A stretch of DNA of 64,000 bases from Parafannyhessea umbonata (GTDB lineage Bacteria > Actinomycetota > Coriobacteriia > Coriobacteriales > Atopobiaceae), in NCBI RefSeq assembly GCF_012844235.1, contig NZ_JABAGR010000004.1:124001-188000 (forward strand), written 5' to 3'. Positions within the stretch are counted from its first letter, which is position 1, and each line of letters opens with the position of its first letter. The position numbers and the translations under genes are program-made. Shown here piece after piece: positions 37,034 to 48,111 of this stretch. Below the pieces are notes generated by a model. That model was not told the origin of the DNA, ran no database searches, and worked only from the letters and a program-made list of their open reading frames with translations.

Positions 37034-39643
37034 ATGTTCGAGAAGTTCACAGACAAGGCCCGCAAGGTCATGAGCCTCGCGCAGGAGGAGGCCCGCAGCC
37101 TCGGCAAGATGTACGTGGGTACGGAGCACCTGCTGCTCGCGCTCATCCGCGAGGGCGACGGCATCGCCGCGCAGGCGCTCGCGAAGCTCGACGTCACGTA
37201 TGACGAGACCGTGGCCACCATCAAGGAGATCTCGTCCGAGGAGACCGAGCCCGTCCCCGGCGGCCACATCCCGTTCACGCCGCGCGCCAAGCGCGTGCTG
37301 GAGGACGCGTACCGCGAGACCGTGACCCGCGGCCAGACCTACATCGCCACCGAGCACCTGCTCCTGGGCATCGTCGCGGAGGGCGACGGCCGCGCCATGA
37401 CCGCGCTCTCTCGCATGGGCGTGTCCGGCGACGCCGTGCGCAACGCCGTGAACGAGCTGATGGAGAGCGAGGGCGAGAAGGGCGAGCCCGCCTCCGCCGC
37501 GACCGAGGTCGGCTTCGGCCCGCAGTTCATGGGCGCGGGCGCGCCGCAGGGCGGCTCGTCCGCCGACGACGGCTCCATGCTGGAGCAGTTCGGGCGCAAC
37601 CTCACGAAGCTGGCGGCGGACGGCAAGCTCGACCCCGTCATCGGCCGCGACCGCGAGGTCGAGCGCGTGATGCAGGTGCTTGCCCGCCGCCAGAAGAACA
37701 ACCCGCTCATCCTGGGCGACCCGGGCGTCGGCAAGACGGCCATCGTCGAGGGCCTCGCGCAGCTCATCTCTGCCGGCAACGTGCCGGACATCCTGCGCGG
37801 CAAGCAGATCTGGACCCTGGACGTCGCCTCGCTCGTCGCCGGCTCCAAGTACCGCGGCGAGTTCGAGGAGCGCATGAAGAAGGTCATCGCGGAGGTGATG
37901 AAGAGCAAGGACGACATCCTCTTCATCGACGAGATTCACACCATCATCGGCGCGGGCTCCGCGGAGGGCTCCATCGACGCGGCCTCCATCCTGAAGCCGC
38001 CGCTGTCCCGCGGCGAGATCCAGGTCATCGGCGCCACGACGGTGGACGAGTACCGCAAGCACATCGAGAAGGACTCCGCGCTCGAGCGCCGCTTCCAGCC
38101 CGTCAACATCGGCGAGCCCACGCCGGAGGACACCATCAAGATCCTCCACGGCCTGCAGGACCGCTACGAGAAGCACCACCACGTCAAGTACACGGACGCG
38201 GCCATCGAGGCGGCGGTCAGCCTCTCGAACCGCTACGTGCAGGACAGGTTCCTTCCGGACAAGGCCATCGACATCATCGACGAGGCCGGCGCCCGCACGC
38301 GCGTCCACAAGACGACGCTGCCGCCGGAGCTCGCGCAGGTGGACGAGGAGCTCGCCCGCATCAAGGAGCAGAAGTCGAAGGCCGCGACGGCCCAGGAGTT
38401 CGAGGAGGCCGCGCGCCTGCGCGACAAGGAGCGCGAGCTCACGTCCAAGCGCGACGAGCTCGAGAAGTCCTGGCACGAGCGCCAGAGCAAGAACGTCGTC
38501 GTGGTGGACGAGAAGGACATAGCAGACGTGGTCTCGGACATCACCGGGGTCCCGGTGTCCAACCTGACCGAGGCGGAGGCCTCGAAGCTCCTGCGCTGCG
38601 AGGACGCCCTGCACCAGCGCGTCATCGGCCAGGATGAGGCCGTGAGCAAGGTCGCGCGCGCCATCCGCCGCAGCCGCTCGCCGCTCAAGGACCCGCGTCG
38701 CCCCGGCGGCTCGTTCATCTTCCTCGGGCCGTCCGGCGTCGGCAAGTCGGAGCTCGCGAAGTCGCTCGCGGAGTTCCTGTTTGGCAGCGACGACGCCCTC
38801 ATCAGCTTCGACATGTCCGAGTTCATGGAGAAGCACGAGGTGTCCAAGCTCGTGGGCGCGCCTCCCGGATACGTTGGCTACGACGAGGGCGGCGAGCTCA
38901 CGAAGGCCGTGCGCAGGCGCCCGTACTCCGTCGTGCTGTTCGACGAGATCGAGAAGGCCCACCCGGACGTCTTCAACGTCCTTCTCCAGATCCTGGACGA
39001 GGGTCGCCTGACCGACGGCCAGGGCCGCACCGTCGACTTCAGCAACACCGTCATCATCATGACATCCAACATAGGCGCGCGCGAGATAGCGCAGACGGCG
39101 CCCATGGGCTTCAGCGCCGAGGGCAACGGCGGGCTTTCCGACCGCGAGATCAAGAGTCGCGTGGAGGGCGAGCTCAAGCACCTGTTCCGCCCGGAGTTCC
39201 TGAACCGCGTGGACGAGATCGTGGTGTTCAAGTCGCTCACGGGCGATCAGCTGCGCCAGATCGTGGAGCTCATGATCCGCGACCTGCGCAACCGCCTCAT
39301 CGCGAACGGCATGTCCATCGAGCTGACGGACGCGGCGCGCGACTACATCGCGAAGCGCGGCACGGACCCCGTCTATGGCGCGCGTCCGCTGCGCCGCGCC
39401 ATCCAGACGCTCATCGAGGACCCGCTGTCCGAGCAGATGCTCATGGGCACCTGGAAGGCGGGCGACGTGATCGCGGTGGACGCCGGCGAGGACGGCCTCA
39501 CGTTCTCGAAGGGCGAGGGAGAGATCCCGGCCGTGACCGAGAGGGTCCACATGGACCTTCCCCGCGCGCGCGAGCACTGGAGCGCGCCGGCCGGCGGCCA
39601 CGCGACGCCCGGGGCCTCCGGGGGGCTTGCCTCCGCGGAGTAG
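37034..39643 (+). CDS. clpC: AAA+ unfoldase ClpC
   Basis: An 869-residue Hsp100 that feeds substrates to ClpP. Order: N domain with two Clp repeats ([20 protein letters not shown] start), NBD1 with GDPGVGKT near 227, a short middle domain with a UVR-like motif ([18 protein letters not shown]) typical of ClpC, and NBD2 with GPSGVGKS near 565. The last ~40 residues are extra and low-complexity. The Bacillus-type partners ctsR, mcsA and mcsB are absent upstream. disA follows 109 bp downstream without radA between them. Confidence 0.97.
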   Translation: MFEKFTDKARKVMSLAQEEARSLGKMYVGTEHLLLALIREGDGIAAQALAKLDVTYDETVATIKEISSEETEPVPGGHIPFTPRAKRVLEDAYRETVTRGQTYIATEHLLLGIVAEGDGRAMTALSRMGVSGDAVRNAVNELMESEGEKGEPASAATEVGFGPQFMGAGAPQGGSSADDGSMLEQFGRNLTKLAADGKLDPVIGRDREVERVMQVLARRQKNNPLILGDPGVGKTAIVEGLAQLISAGNVPDILRGKQIWTLDVASLVAGSKYRGEFEERMKKVIAEVMKSKDDILFIDEIHTIIGAGSAEGSIDAASILKPPLSRGEIQVIGATTVDEYRKHIEKDSALERRFQPVNIGEPTPEDTIKILHGLQDRYEKHHHVKYTDAAIEAAVSLSNRYVQDRFLPDKAIDIIDEAGARTRVHKTTLPPELAQVDEELARIKEQKSKAATAQEFEEAARLRDKERELTSKRDELEKSWHERQSKNVVVVDEKDIADVVSDITGVPVSNLTEAEASKLLRCEDALHQRVIGQDEAVSKVARAIRRSRSPLKDPRRPGGSFIFLGPSGVGKSELAKSLAEFLFGSDDALISFDMSEFMEKHEVSKLVGAPPGYVGYDEGGELTKAVRRRPYSVVLFDEIEKAHPDVFNVLLQILDEGRLTDGQGRTVDFSNTVIIMTSNIGAREIAQTAPMGFSAEGNGGLSDREIKSRVEGELKHLFRPEFLNRVDEIVVFKSLTGDQLRQIVELMIRDLRNRLIANGMSIELTDAARDYIAKRGTDPVYGARPLRRAIQTLIEDPLSEQMLMGTWKAGDVIAVDAGEDGLTFSKGEGEIPAVTERVHMDLPRAREHWSAPAGGHATPGASGGLASAE

Positions 39644-39752
39644 CCGCGACAAAGGGGCGGGGTTCTTCTCGCCCCGCGCAAGCAATATACTGTTGGTGAC
39701 GACGTTGGCCGGCCCGCGACGCGCGGGCCGGCTGTGATATGGGGGTGAGCCG

Positions 39753-40826
39753 ATGGACCAGAACGAGGTGGACAGGGCCCAGGACAGCAGGGAGCGACTG
39801 CGCTCGGCCATTCGCCAGACCGCGCCGGGAACGTCGCTCAGGCACGCGCTTGACATGATCATCGCGGGCCACATGGGGGCGCTCATCTGCATAGGCGACA
39901 CGGACGCCGTGCTGGCCGCCGGGGACGACGGCTTCAAGCTTGACATATCGTTCACCGCGAACCGCCTGTTCGAGCTCAGCAAGATGGACGGCGCCATCGT
40001 GATCGACAAGGGGCTCACCCAGATCCTGCGCGCAAACTACCACCTGAACCCGGACCCGTCGCTCCCCACAAGCGAGACGGGGATGCGCCATCGCACCGCC
40101 GCGCGCATGAGCCTGCTCACGAAGGCCATCGTGATATCCGTGTCAGAGCGCCGGCAGGTCGTGAACGTCTTCGTGGACGGCAAGGGCCACCAGCTGCGCA
40201 CCGTGACGCAGATTATGGCGTCCGTGAACCAGCTGCTGGTGTCGCTGCAGAGCACGCGCACGCAGCTCGACCGCAGCCTGCTGCGCCTGACCACGCTCGA
40301 GCTGGACAACTACGTCACGCTTTCGGACATAACTGAGACGATCTACCTGTTCGAGGTGCTGGCCACCGTGGCGGAGCAGCTGGACCGCCTGATCCTGGAG
40401 CTGGGAAGCGAGGGCAAGACCATCGAGATGCAGCGCGACGAGTTCGTGGGCGACGCGAGCGAGAACTACACGCTGCTGGTGCGCGACTACGCGGCGGACT
40501 CCTCGCGCGAGAACGCGGCCCGCATCCGCAGGCAGCTGCACGAGACGGACAACGCCCGCCTGCGCCAGCCAAAGGTGGTCGCGTCCATCCTGGGCTACGA
40601 GGGCAAGAGCGAGGACTCCATCCTGACGCCGCTGGGCCTGCGCACGCTGTCGAACATCTCCGTGGTGCGAAAGGGCATGGCCGATAAGATCGTGGACGAG
40701 TACGGATCGCTCCAGAACCTGCTCGACGACATCGAGAAGAACCCGTCGCGCCTGGACAGCGTGGGCGTGGACAACCCCAGCATCCTGGCGGACAGCCTGT
40801 ACCGCATGTGGGGCAAGCGCGCATGA
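39753..40826 (+). CDS. disA: DNA-integrity scanning diadenylate cyclase DisA
   Basis: A 357-residue protein that makes c-di-AMP from two ATP and scans DNA for branched structures. The DAC domain (about 1-145) carries the active-site motifs DGA (near 79) and RHRTA (near 112-116). A helical linker follows, and the C-terminal RuvA-like HhH domain with LRTLSNISVVRKGMADKIVDEYGSLQNLL ends the protein. ATG 39753 follows GGGGGTGAG. The stop overlaps the ispD start (ATGA), so the two are translationally coupled. Confidence 0.96.
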   Translation: MDQNEVDRAQDSRERLRSAIRQTAPGTSLRHALDMIIAGHMGALICIGDTDAVLAAGDDGFKLDISFTANRLFELSKMDGAIVIDKGLTQILRANYHLNPDPSLPTSETGMRHRTAARMSLLTKAIVISVSERRQVVNVFVDGKGHQLRTVTQIMASVNQLLVSLQSTRTQLDRSLLRLTTLELDNYVTLSDITETIYLFEVLATVAEQLDRLILELGSEGKTIEMQRDEFVGDASENYTLLVRDYAADSSRENAARIRRQLHETDNARLRQPKVVASILGYEGKSEDSILTPLGLRTLSNISVVRKGMADKIVDEYGSLQNLLDDIEKNPSRLDSVGVDNPSILADSLYRMWGKRA

Positions 40827-41611
40827 GCGCCCCAAGGCCGTGCGCATGCGCCCTGGCCGAGAAGGACGCGCCCACGCGATCCGGGCAGGACACGTGCGCG
40901 ATAGTGGTTGCCGGCGGCGTGGGCCAGCGCTTTGGCGACCCGCGAGGCAAGCAGTACGTGGAGCTGTGCGGGCTGCCCATAGCGTGCTGGGCGGTTCTCG
41001 CGCTGGACAGGGCGCCCTCCGTGGGGCACGTCGTGGTGGTGTGCGCGCCGGAGCGCGAGGACGAGATGCGCCGCGACGTGCTGGGCAGGCTCCGCCTGCG
41101 CTGCCCGGTGACCATAGCCCACTCCGGCGCGACGAGGCAGGAGTCCGTGTACTCGGGGCTGTGCGCCGTGCCCGGGCGCTCGGGCTTCTCGATGGTGGCC
41201 ATCCACGACGCCGCGCGCCCGCTCGTGCGCACGCAGGACGTGGAGCGCTGCATCGCGCGCGTCCGCGGGGACGATGCGGTGGCGGGCGCCATCTGCGCCG
41301 TGCCCAGCACGGACACGCTGAAGCTGGTGGAGGGCGACTCCGTCGTGGCGACGCCGGACCGCAGCTTCTATTGGTGCGCGCAGACGCCGCAGGTGTTCAG
41401 GACGAAGGCCATCGTGTCCGCCCACCGCGCAGCCATATGGGACGAGTTCGTGGGGACGGACGACGCGTCGCTGGTGGAGCGCCACGGCGGGCGCGTGGCG
41501 TGCGTGAAGTCCAGCCGCGACAACATAAAGGTGACGCTTCCCGAGGACCTGGCCATTGCGCAGACGCTGCTCGAGCGGCGCCTGATCCAGGAGGGCTGCG
41601 GCCTTGAGTGA
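40823..41611 (+). CDS. ispD: 2-C-methyl-D-erythritol 4-phosphate cytidylyltransferase
   Basis: A 262-residue MEP-pathway enzyme that joins CTP to methylerythritol phosphate. The CTP-binding loop is AIVVAGGVGQRFG with downstream KQYVEL. Other blocks are GATRQESVYSGL, IHDAARPLVR, and the C-terminal DNIKVTLPEDLAIAQ. An N-terminal extension of about 24 residues (MSAPRPCACALAEKD...) precedes the catalytic core. The ATG overlaps the disA stop. ispF follows 9 bp later, a frequent arrangement. Confidence 0.95.
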   Translation: MSAPRPCACALAEKDAPTRSGQDTCAIVVAGGVGQRFGDPRGKQYVELCGLPIACWAVLALDRAPSVGHVVVVCAPEREDEMRRDVLGRLRLRCPVTIAHSGATRQESVYSGLCAVPGRSGFSMVAIHDAARPLVRTQDVERCIARVRGDDAVAGAICAVPSTDTLKLVEGDSVVATPDRSFYWCAQTPQVFRTKAIVSAHRAAIWDEFVGTDDASLVERHGGRVACVKSSRDNIKVTLPEDLAIAQTLLERRLIQEGCGLE

Positions 41612-41620
41612 GGGGGAGAC

Positions 41621-42133
41621 GTGCTTCGCATAGGACACGGGTTCGACGTCCACCGCTTCGCGGAGGGACGCAGGTGCATCCTGGGCGGCGTGGACGTGCC
41701 GAGCCAGAGGGGGCTTCTGGGCCACTCCGACGCGGACGTCGTGACGCACGCCCTGATGGACGCCATACTGGGCGCGCTTCGCGCCGGCGACATAGGCCAG
41801 CTCTTTCCGGACGACGACCCCGCGTTCGAGGGGGCGGACTCCCTCGTGCTGCTCTCGCGCGTGATGGACGTGGTGCGCGAGCGCGGCGCGCGCGTGATGG
41901 ACTGCGACTGCACCATCGCGGCGCAGGCGCCAAGGCTAGCGCCGTACCGCGACCAGATGAGGGGCAACCTCGCCCGCGCCATGGGCGTGGACGTGGGATG
42001 CGTGGGCATGAAGGCCACCACGACGGAGCGGCTGGGCTTCGTGGGCCGCGAGGAGGGCATCGCCGCGTGGGCCGTGGTGCTTCTGGACGACGGCCAGGGC
42101 GACGCCGCGGGCGCCGGGCGATGTAACGACTGA
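41621..42133 (+). CDS. ispF: 2-C-methyl-D-erythritol 2,4-cyclodiphosphate synthase
   Basis: A 170-residue trimeric zinc enzyme making the cyclic diphosphate intermediate of isoprenoid synthesis. The zinc and substrate site are in the opening RIGHGFDVHRF and in LGHSDADVVTHALMDAILGAL. The GDIGQLFPD and VGMKATTTERLGFVGREEGIAAWAV blocks complete the family pattern. The start is GTG 41621, nine bases after ispD, preceded by GGGGGAGA. About 15 extra residues end the protein. Confidence 0.95.
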   Translation: MLRIGHGFDVHRFAEGRRCILGGVDVPSQRGLLGHSDADVVTHALMDAILGALRAGDIGQLFPDDDPAFEGADSLVLLSRVMDVVRERGARVMDCDCTIAAQAPRLAPYRDQMRGNLARAMGVDVGCVGMKATTTERLGFVGREEGIAAWAVVLLDDGQGDAAGAGRCND

Positions 42134-42226
42134 GGCGCCCGGGGCCGCGGCCCAGGCGCAAAGCGCTACAATGCCATGCCATGAACGCACGCGGGCCACG
42201 CCCGCTCACACCCAAGGAGAACCACG

Positions 42227-43702
<1,476 letters not shown>

Positions 43703-43709
43703 GGGGCCC

Positions 43710-44732
43710 ATGTCGAAGATGCAGCCGAGAAGCGCCGGGCGTCCCGACAGGGGCGGCGCGCGGGGCGCGGGCGGACGTGGATCCGCGCGTCCCGCGGGCG
43801 GTCGCGGGGAGCGCCGGGGGCCGAAGGCGGCCGCCAATGGCCGCGACCGGGCATCGCGCGGCCAGGGCCAGCGCGGGCCCGCCTCCCGCGACGACGCCCG
43901 CAGGGGCGGCCAGCACCGCCAGGGCCAGCGTCCCGCCCAGGGCCAGCGTCCCACGACGGACTTCATCGAGGGTCGCCGCGCGTGCGCGGAGGCCCTGGAG
44001 GGCGGGCTCCCGCTGAAGCGCGCGCTCGTGGCCATGGGCGGCGAGCAGGACCAGACGCTCGCCGGCCTCGTCCGCAGGCTGGAGGCGGCCGGCGTCCCGG
44101 TGGAGCGCGTGCCAAAGGGGCGGCTCGACGCCATCAGCTCGCACGGCGCCCACCAGGGCATCGTGGTGCAGACCCGTCCGTTCGCCTACGCGGAGCTCTC
44201 GGACGTCATCGCAAACGCGGGCGACGGCCACGCGCTCGTGGTTCTTCTCGACCACGTGACCGACGAGGGCAACTTCGGCGCGATCGTCCGCTCCGCGGAG
44301 GTCGTGGGCGCGGCCGGCGTCGTCATCGCGAAGGCGCGTGCGGCCGGCGTGGGCGTGGGCGCGTACAAGACGTCCGCCGGCGCGGTGCTGCACGTGCCCA
44401 TAGCGCAGGTGCCAAACCTCGCGACCGCGATAGACGAGCTCAAGCGCGCCGGCTTCTGGGTGGCCGGCTCCACGGAGCACGCGACGCAGGACGTGTGGTC
44501 CGCGCCGCTTGAGGGAAGGCTGTGCCTGGTCATGGGCTCGGAGGGCTCCGGGATCTCGCAGCTGGTGCGCAGGAAGTGCGACTTCGAGTGCCGCCTGCCG
44601 CAGTGGGGCCGGGTGGAGTCGCTCAACGTGGCCCAGGCCGCCACGGTCATGTGCTACGAGTGGCTTCGTCGCGAGAGTGCTGCCGCGGCGGACGCGCCCG
44701 CAGGCGCCGCGACGCCGGTGGGGGAGCGCTAG
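43710..44732 (+). CDS. rlmB: 23S rRNA 2'-O-methyltransferase, RlmB/SpoU family
   Basis: A 340-residue TrmH/SpoU-type methyltransferase with a knotted fold. The first ~85 residues are a Gly/Arg/Gln-rich, very basic low-complexity region, probably for RNA binding. The substrate-binding domain follows (TDFIEGRRACAEALEGG). The catalytic domain has the three SpoU motifs: LLDHVTDEGNFGAIVRSAE, VMGSEGSGIS and VESLNVAQAATVMCYE. RlmB methylates a guanosine in the peptidyl-transferase region of 23S rRNA; the precise site here is not provable from sequence. It starts seven bases after cysS. Confidence 0.92.
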   Translation: MSKMQPRSAGRPDRGGARGAGGRGSARPAGGRGERRGPKAAANGRDRASRGQGQRGPASRDDARRGGQHRQGQRPAQGQRPTTDFIEGRRACAEALEGGLPLKRALVAMGGEQDQTLAGLVRRLEAAGVPVERVPKGRLDAISSHGAHQGIVVQTRPFAYAELSDVIANAGDGHALVVLLDHVTDEGNFGAIVRSAEVVGAAGVVIAKARAAGVGVGAYKTSAGAVLHVPIAQVPNLATAIDELKRAGFWVAGSTEHATQDVWSAPLEGRLCLVMGSEGSGISQLVRRKCDFECRLPQWGRVESLNVAQAATVMCYEWLRRESAAAADAPAGAATPVGER

Positions 44733-44733
44733 C

Positions 44734-45279
44734 ATGGCGCGGCCCGCGGAGCTTCTGGTGGTGGACGGCTACAACGTCATCCACAAGTCCCAGCGCTACA
44801 TGTGCCTCGTGGATAAGCCGTCCGGCCGCCTGGGCGATACCGACCCGTTCGACCGCGCGCGCCAGCTGCTCATAGCAGACGTGGCTGCGTACGCGCAGGG
44901 CTGCTACGAGGCCGTCGTCGTGTTCGACGCCGCCGGCAACGTCTCGCCCGAGCGCCCGAACCTCACCGTCGCCGGCGTGCGCACGGTCTTCTCGCCCACG
45001 GGCGAGGACGCGGACAGCGTCATAGAGCGCCTGGTTACGGAGGCCCGCCACCACGTGCGCGCCGTCACGGTCATCACGTCCGACAACACCATCCGCGCCA
45101 CGGTGGGCGGCGTGCCCGTCACGCGCGTGTCGAGCGACGTGCTCATCGCGGACGTGGGTGCCATCGTGGAGGACGTGCGCGCGGCGAACGAGGAGCGCAA
45201 CCACCAGCACCTCACGCTGGAGGACAGGCTCGACCCCAAGACGCGCCAGAAGCTGGATAGGCTGCTCGGCCGCATCTAG
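44734..45279 (+). CDS. YacP-type NYN-domain nuclease
   Basis: A 181-residue PIN-like/NYN nuclease of the YacP/Rae1 family. The N-terminal ELLVVDGYNVIH motif supplies an active-site Asp and Asn, and VVVFDAAGN, EDADSVIERLV and VITSDNTIR carry further acidic and structural positions. In Bacillus, Rae1 cleaves mRNA on the ribosome. ATG 44734 starts two bases after the rlmB stop, so it is the last gene of the cluster. Confidence 0.9.
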   Translation: MARPAELLVVDGYNVIHKSQRYMCLVDKPSGRLGDTDPFDRARQLLIADVAAYAQGCYEAVVVFDAAGNVSPERPNLTVAGVRTVFSPTGEDADSVIERLVTEARHHVRAVTVITSDNTIRATVGGVPVTRVSSDVLIADVGAIVEDVRAANEERNHQHLTLEDRLDPKTRQKLDRLLGRI

Positions 45280-45317
45280 GCGCCCGTGCCATCGCGACGC
45301 CGCCCTGCCAGCCGCAC

Positions 45318-45346
45318 TCGACAACGTCCGGCCAAGGCGCTATGAT
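45318..45346 (+). promoter_or_regulatory. Sigma-70-type promoter of tRNA-Thr(UGU)
   Basis: A -35 TCGACA (45318-45323) and a -10 TATGAT (45341-45346) with 17 bases between them, ending 10 bases before the tRNA. Confidence 0.7.
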
Positions 45347-45356
45347 GCTAGGACCC

Positions 45357-45431
45357 GCTGGCGTAGCTCAATGGTAGAGCCCTGGTTTTGTAAACCAGTT
45401 GTTGTAGGTTCGAGCCCTATCGCCAGCTCCA
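45357..45431 (+). tRNA. tRNA-Thr (anticodon UGU)
   Basis: Acceptor GCTGGCG pairs with CGCCAGC. The anticodon stem CTGGT/ACCAG holds the loop TTTGTAA. T-arm GTAGG-TTCGAGC-CCTAT is present and CCA is encoded. It has its own promoter and terminator. Confidence 0.95.
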
Positions 45432-45440
45432 GAAAAAACA

Positions 45441-45476
45441 GCGCCAAAACCTTTTGCGGGTTTTGGCGCCTTTTTT
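45441..45476 (+). terminator. Terminator after tRNA-Thr(UGU)
   Basis: Arms GCGCCAAAACC and GGTTTTGGCGC flank a short loop and are followed by CTTTTTT. Confidence 0.92.
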
Positions 45477-45570
45477 ATCCCAACGCAATGTTTCGAAGAG
45501 AAGAACGACATGCCCTACCTGCAATTATGTAGGAAATATGAGGGGGATACGCCCGGTTGGGTGGAATGAG

Positions 45571-45599
45571 TTGACAAGCTGGTCCGCGGGCCGTAGTAT
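45571..45599 (+). promoter_or_regulatory. Promoter of the Tyr-Thr-Met tRNA cluster
   Basis: A consensus -35 TTGACA (45571-45576), a 17-base spacer and -10 TAGTAT (45594-45599), about 60 bases before tRNA-Tyr. The spacer 45477-45570 holds no gene. Confidence 0.75.
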
Positions 45600-45659
45600 A
45601 CTTTCCGCTTGCAAGGGAAGTCCTCGCGAACGAACGAGCAAGCAGCTTGAAAACGGAAT

Positions 45660-45743
45660 GGGGATGTGGCACAGCGGCAACTGCGGCGGACTGTAAATCC
45701 GCTCCCTCTGGGTTCCTTGGTTCGAGTCCAAGCATCCCCACCA
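45660..45743 (+). tRNA. tRNA-Tyr (anticodon GUA)
   Basis: Acceptor GGGGATG pairs with CATCCCC, discriminator A, encoded CCA. Anticodon GTA lies in the loop of CGGA/TCCG. It has the extended variable arm of bacterial tRNA-Tyr and an 84-base total. Confidence 0.95.
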
Positions 45744-45749
45744 TTCCAG

Positions 45750-45825
45750 GCCCGTGTAGCTCAGTCGGTAGAGCACTTCGTTGGTAACGAAGAGGTCACC
45801 GGTTCGAATCCGGTCGCGGGCTCCA
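45750..45825 (+). tRNA. tRNA-Thr (anticodon GGU)
   Basis: Acceptor GCCCGTG pairs with CGCGGGC (one G-U). Anticodon stem CTTCG/CGAAG with loop TTGGTAA. CCA encoded. Seven bases after tRNA-Tyr. Confidence 0.95.
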
Positions 45826-45847
45826 TGTTTCAAGTGCCACACACCAT

Positions 45848-45924
45848 GCCGGTGTAGCTCAGCTGGTTAGAGCACGCGGCTCATACCCGCGATGTCACTG
45901 GTTCGAATCCAGTCACCGGTACCA
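45848..45924 (+). tRNA. tRNA-Met (anticodon CAU), elongator
   Basis: Acceptor GCCGGTG pairs with CACCGGT. Anticodon loop CTCATAC in stem GCGGG-type pairing. CCA encoded. Position 1 pairs (G-U), so it lacks the unpaired first base of initiator tRNAs and is called elongator. Confidence 0.88.
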
Positions 45925-45934
45925 TGGCTTTAAT

Positions 45935-45952
45935 GAGGCGCTTCGGCGCCTC
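45935..45952 (+). terminator. UUCG-capped hairpin after the tRNA cluster
   Basis: GAGGCGC-TTCG-GCGCCTC, a perfect 7-bp stem with a stable tetraloop. No T-run follows directly, so read-through into tuf is possible. Confidence 0.6.
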
Positions 45953-46024
45953 TGAGCATAATTAGGCGTCGTTTTTAGTACCATGGAATAGCCCGCGAAG
46001 GTTGTTTCAAAAGGAGGATTGGCA

Positions 46025-47230
46025 ATGGCCAAGGAGAAGTTCGACCGTTCTAAGCCACACGTAAACATCGGTACGATTGGTCACGTCGACCACGGTAAGA
46101 CCACCCTTACCGCAGCCATCACCAAGGTTCTCTCCGAGACCGAGGGCTGCAAGGCTGACTACACCGCCTTCGAGAACATCGACAAGGCTCCCGAGGAGCG
46201 TCAGCGTGGTATTACCATTTCTGTCGCCCACGTCGAGTACGAGACCTGGGAGCGCCACTACGCGCACGTCGACTGCCCGGGCCACGCTGACTACGTCAAG
46301 AACATGATCTCCGGCGCTGCTCAGATGGATGGTGCCATCCTCGTCATCGCAGCGACCGACGGCCCCATGGCTCAGACTCGTGAGCACATCCTCCTCGCCC
46401 GTCAGGTTGGCGTTAAGTACATCGTCGTCTTCCTGAACAAGTGCGACATGGTCGACGACGAGGAGCTCATCGACCTCGTCGAGATGGAGACCCGCGACCT
46501 CCTGTCCGAGTACGGCTTCCCCGGAGACGACATCCCCATCATCCGTGGCTCCGCTCTCGGCGCCCTCAACGGCGAGCAGAAGTGGGTCGACTCCATCGTC
46601 GAGCTCATGCACACCGTTGACTCCTACATCCCGACCCCCGCTCGTGACAACGAGAAGCCGTTCCTGATGGCCATCGAGGACGTCATGACCATCTCCGGCC
46701 GTGGTACCGTCGTCACCGGCCGTGTCGAGCGTGGCGAGCTCAAGCTCAACGAGCCCGTCGAGATCGTCGGCATCAAGGACACCCAGACCTCCACTGCCAC
46801 CGGCATCGAGATGTTCCGCAAGACCATGGACTTCTGCGAGGCTGGCGACAACGTCGGCATCCTGCTCCGTGGCATCAAGCGCGAGGACGTCGTCCGTGGC
46901 CAGGTTCTCTGCAAGCCCGGCTCCGTTACCCCTCACCACGAGTTCACCGGCGAGATCTACGTCCTCACCAAGGAGGAGGGTGGCCGTCACACCCCGTTCT
47001 TCTCCGGCTATCGTCCCCAGTTCTACTTCCGCACCACTGACGTGACTGGCGACATCACTGAGCTCACCGACTCCGATGGCAACAAGGTTGAGATGGCTAT
47101 GCCTGGCGACCACATCACCATCCACTGCGACCTCATTCACCCGATCGCCATGGAGGAGGGCCTCCGCTTCGCTATCCGCGAGGGTGGCCACACCGTCGGC
47201 GACGGCCGTGTCTCCACGATCATTGCGTAG
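46025..47230 (+). CDS. tuf: Elongation factor Tu
   Basis: A 401-residue GTPase that delivers aminoacyl-tRNA to the ribosome. G motifs: GHVDHGKT (P-loop), RGITI (switch I), DCPGHADY and NKCDMVDD. Domains 2 and 3 follow with the expected [17 protein letters not shown] and the C-terminal [18 protein letters not shown] 46025 follows AAGGAGG. It stands alone between tRNAs and rpmG, not in the rpsL-rpsG-fusA operon position usual elsewhere; here it precedes the secE-rpoC region. Confidence 0.99.
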   Translation: MAKEKFDRSKPHVNIGTIGHVDHGKTTLTAAITKVLSETEGCKADYTAFENIDKAPEERQRGITISVAHVEYETWERHYAHVDCPGHADYVKNMISGAAQMDGAILVIAATDGPMAQTREHILLARQVGVKYIVVFLNKCDMVDDEELIDLVEMETRDLLSEYGFPGDDIPIIRGSALGALNGEQKWVDSIVELMHTVDSYIPTPARDNEKPFLMAIEDVMTISGRGTVVTGRVERGELKLNEPVEIVGIKDTQTSTATGIEMFRKTMDFCEAGDNVGILLRGIKREDVVRGQVLCKPGSVTPHHEFTGEIYVLTKEEGGRHTPFFSGYRPQFYFRTTDVTGDITELTDSDGNKVEMAMPGDHITIHCDLIHPIAMEEGLRFAIREGGHTVGDGRVSTIIA

Positions 47231-47259
47231 TATCTAGCTACACATAGTTCGTAGTTTTG

Positions 47260-47296
47260 GCCCGACGCCTCGTTTGGGGCGTCGGGCTGTTTTCTT
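47260..47296 (+). terminator. Terminator after tuf
   Basis: Exact arms GCCCGACGCC (47260-47269) and GGCGTCGGGC (47278-47287), followed by TGTTTTCTT. Confidence 0.92.
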
Positions 47297-47439
47297 CTGT
47301 CGTATACGCTGATATTTGATGGTTTTGTCGAGTCGACGAATGACAAACCCATCCAGTTGACAGACTGAACCATTGAATGGTAGCGTATACCATCGCCGAC
47401 GCAGGGGTAGTCCCGTGGCGGTTATCTATAGGAGGATCA

Positions 47440-47589
47440 ATGCGTACACTCGTTACCCTTGCATGCACTGAGTGCAAGCGTCGCAATTACACCACGAAGA
47501 AGAACAAGGCAAACACTCCGGATCGCATGGAGTTGAAGAAATATTGCCCGTGGTGCCACAAGCACACCCTTCACAGGGAGACCCGCTAA
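47440..47589 (+). CDS. rpmG: 50S ribosomal protein L33
   Basis: A 49-residue ribosomal protein of the zinc-binding (C+) type, with CTEC and CPWC pairs. It starts after AGGAGG. Its place before tRNA-Trp, secE and nusG is conserved across many Gram-positive bacteria. A TTGACA at 47357 may mark its promoter, but no well-spaced -10 was found. Confidence 0.95.
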   Translation: MRTLVTLACTECKRRNYTTKKNKANTPDRMELKKYCPWCHKHTLHRETR

Positions 47590-47603
47590 AATAAGGGTCA
47601 TAC

Positions 47604-47679
47604 AGGCCAGTAGCTCCAATGGTAGAGCGGCGGTCTCCAAAACCGTTTGTTGTGGGTTCGAGTCCTACCTGGCCTGCCA
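47604..47679 (+). tRNA. tRNA-Trp (anticodon CCA)
   Basis: Acceptor AGGCCAG pairs perfectly with CTGGCCT, discriminator G, encoded CCA. Anticodon stem CGGT/ACCG with loop holding CCA. It lies between rpmG and secE, the common location in Gram-positive genomes. Confidence 0.96.
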
Positions 47680-47688
47680 GATTACACC

Positions 47689-47721
47689 ACCGGCTATCCC
47701 TTCTTGGGGTTAGCCGGTTTC
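47689..47721 (+). terminator. Weak hairpin after tRNA-Trp
   Basis: Exact arms ACCGGCTA (47689-47696) and TAGCCGGT (47711-47718) followed by TTC. It may end or attenuate the tRNA transcript before secE. Confidence 0.5.
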
Positions 47722-47742
47722 TATGAATAGGGGTTTCGTTTC

Positions 47743-48108
47743 ATGGCAAAGAAGGAGCGTCAGAGAAGAAGCGCACGCAAGGCCCGCTCCGCTGAGCGTG
47801 CCGCGCTCGAGGCCACCCGCGCCGCTTCCCAGTCCGGTTCGAAGGAACCGGCGAAGAAGGCTGACGCTTCGGTTGCCCAGGCCTCTACGAAGAAGTCCGA
47901 GAAGCCGGCGAAGAAGCCGGGTCGCATTCGTGGCTACTTCCGCGACGTGAAGGCAGAGATGCACCGCGTCGTCTGGCCTGACCGTAACGAGCTCAAGAGC
48001 TATTCGGTCGCGGTCATCGTCATGCTGGTCGTGTTTGGCGTGTGCGTGTGGCTTGTTGACACCGGATTCGTTGCCGTACTCGTAGGATTCACTGGACTGA
48101 GGGGATAG
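47743..48108 (+). CDS. secE: Preprotein translocase subunit SecE
   Basis: A 121-residue SecE. The first ~60 residues are a Lys/Ala-rich cytoplasmic extension. The conserved core GYFRDVKAEMHRVVWPDRNELKSY (in part) precedes a single membrane helix (VAVIVMLVVFGVCVWLVDTGF). SecE clamps SecY in the Sec translocon. nusG follows after three bases, the universal arrangement. Confidence 0.95.
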   Translation: MAKKERQRRSARKARSAERAALEATRAASQSGSKEPAKKADASVAQASTKKSEKPAKKPGRIRGYFRDVKAEMHRVVWPDRNELKSYSVAVIVMLVVFGVCVWLVDTGFVAVLVGFTGLRG

Positions 48109-48111
48109 GAC

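Noticed and set aside
43714-43960. Repeated Gly/Gln/Arg codons at the start of rlmB as a tandem repeat or CRISPR-like array
   Set aside because: The repetition is short, irregular and in frame; it encodes a disordered basic extension, and there are no spacers.
45357-47679. tRNA genes as attachment sites of an integrated element
   Set aside because: No integrase, no displaced tRNA 3' end copy and no foreign composition were found next to any of the five tRNAs.
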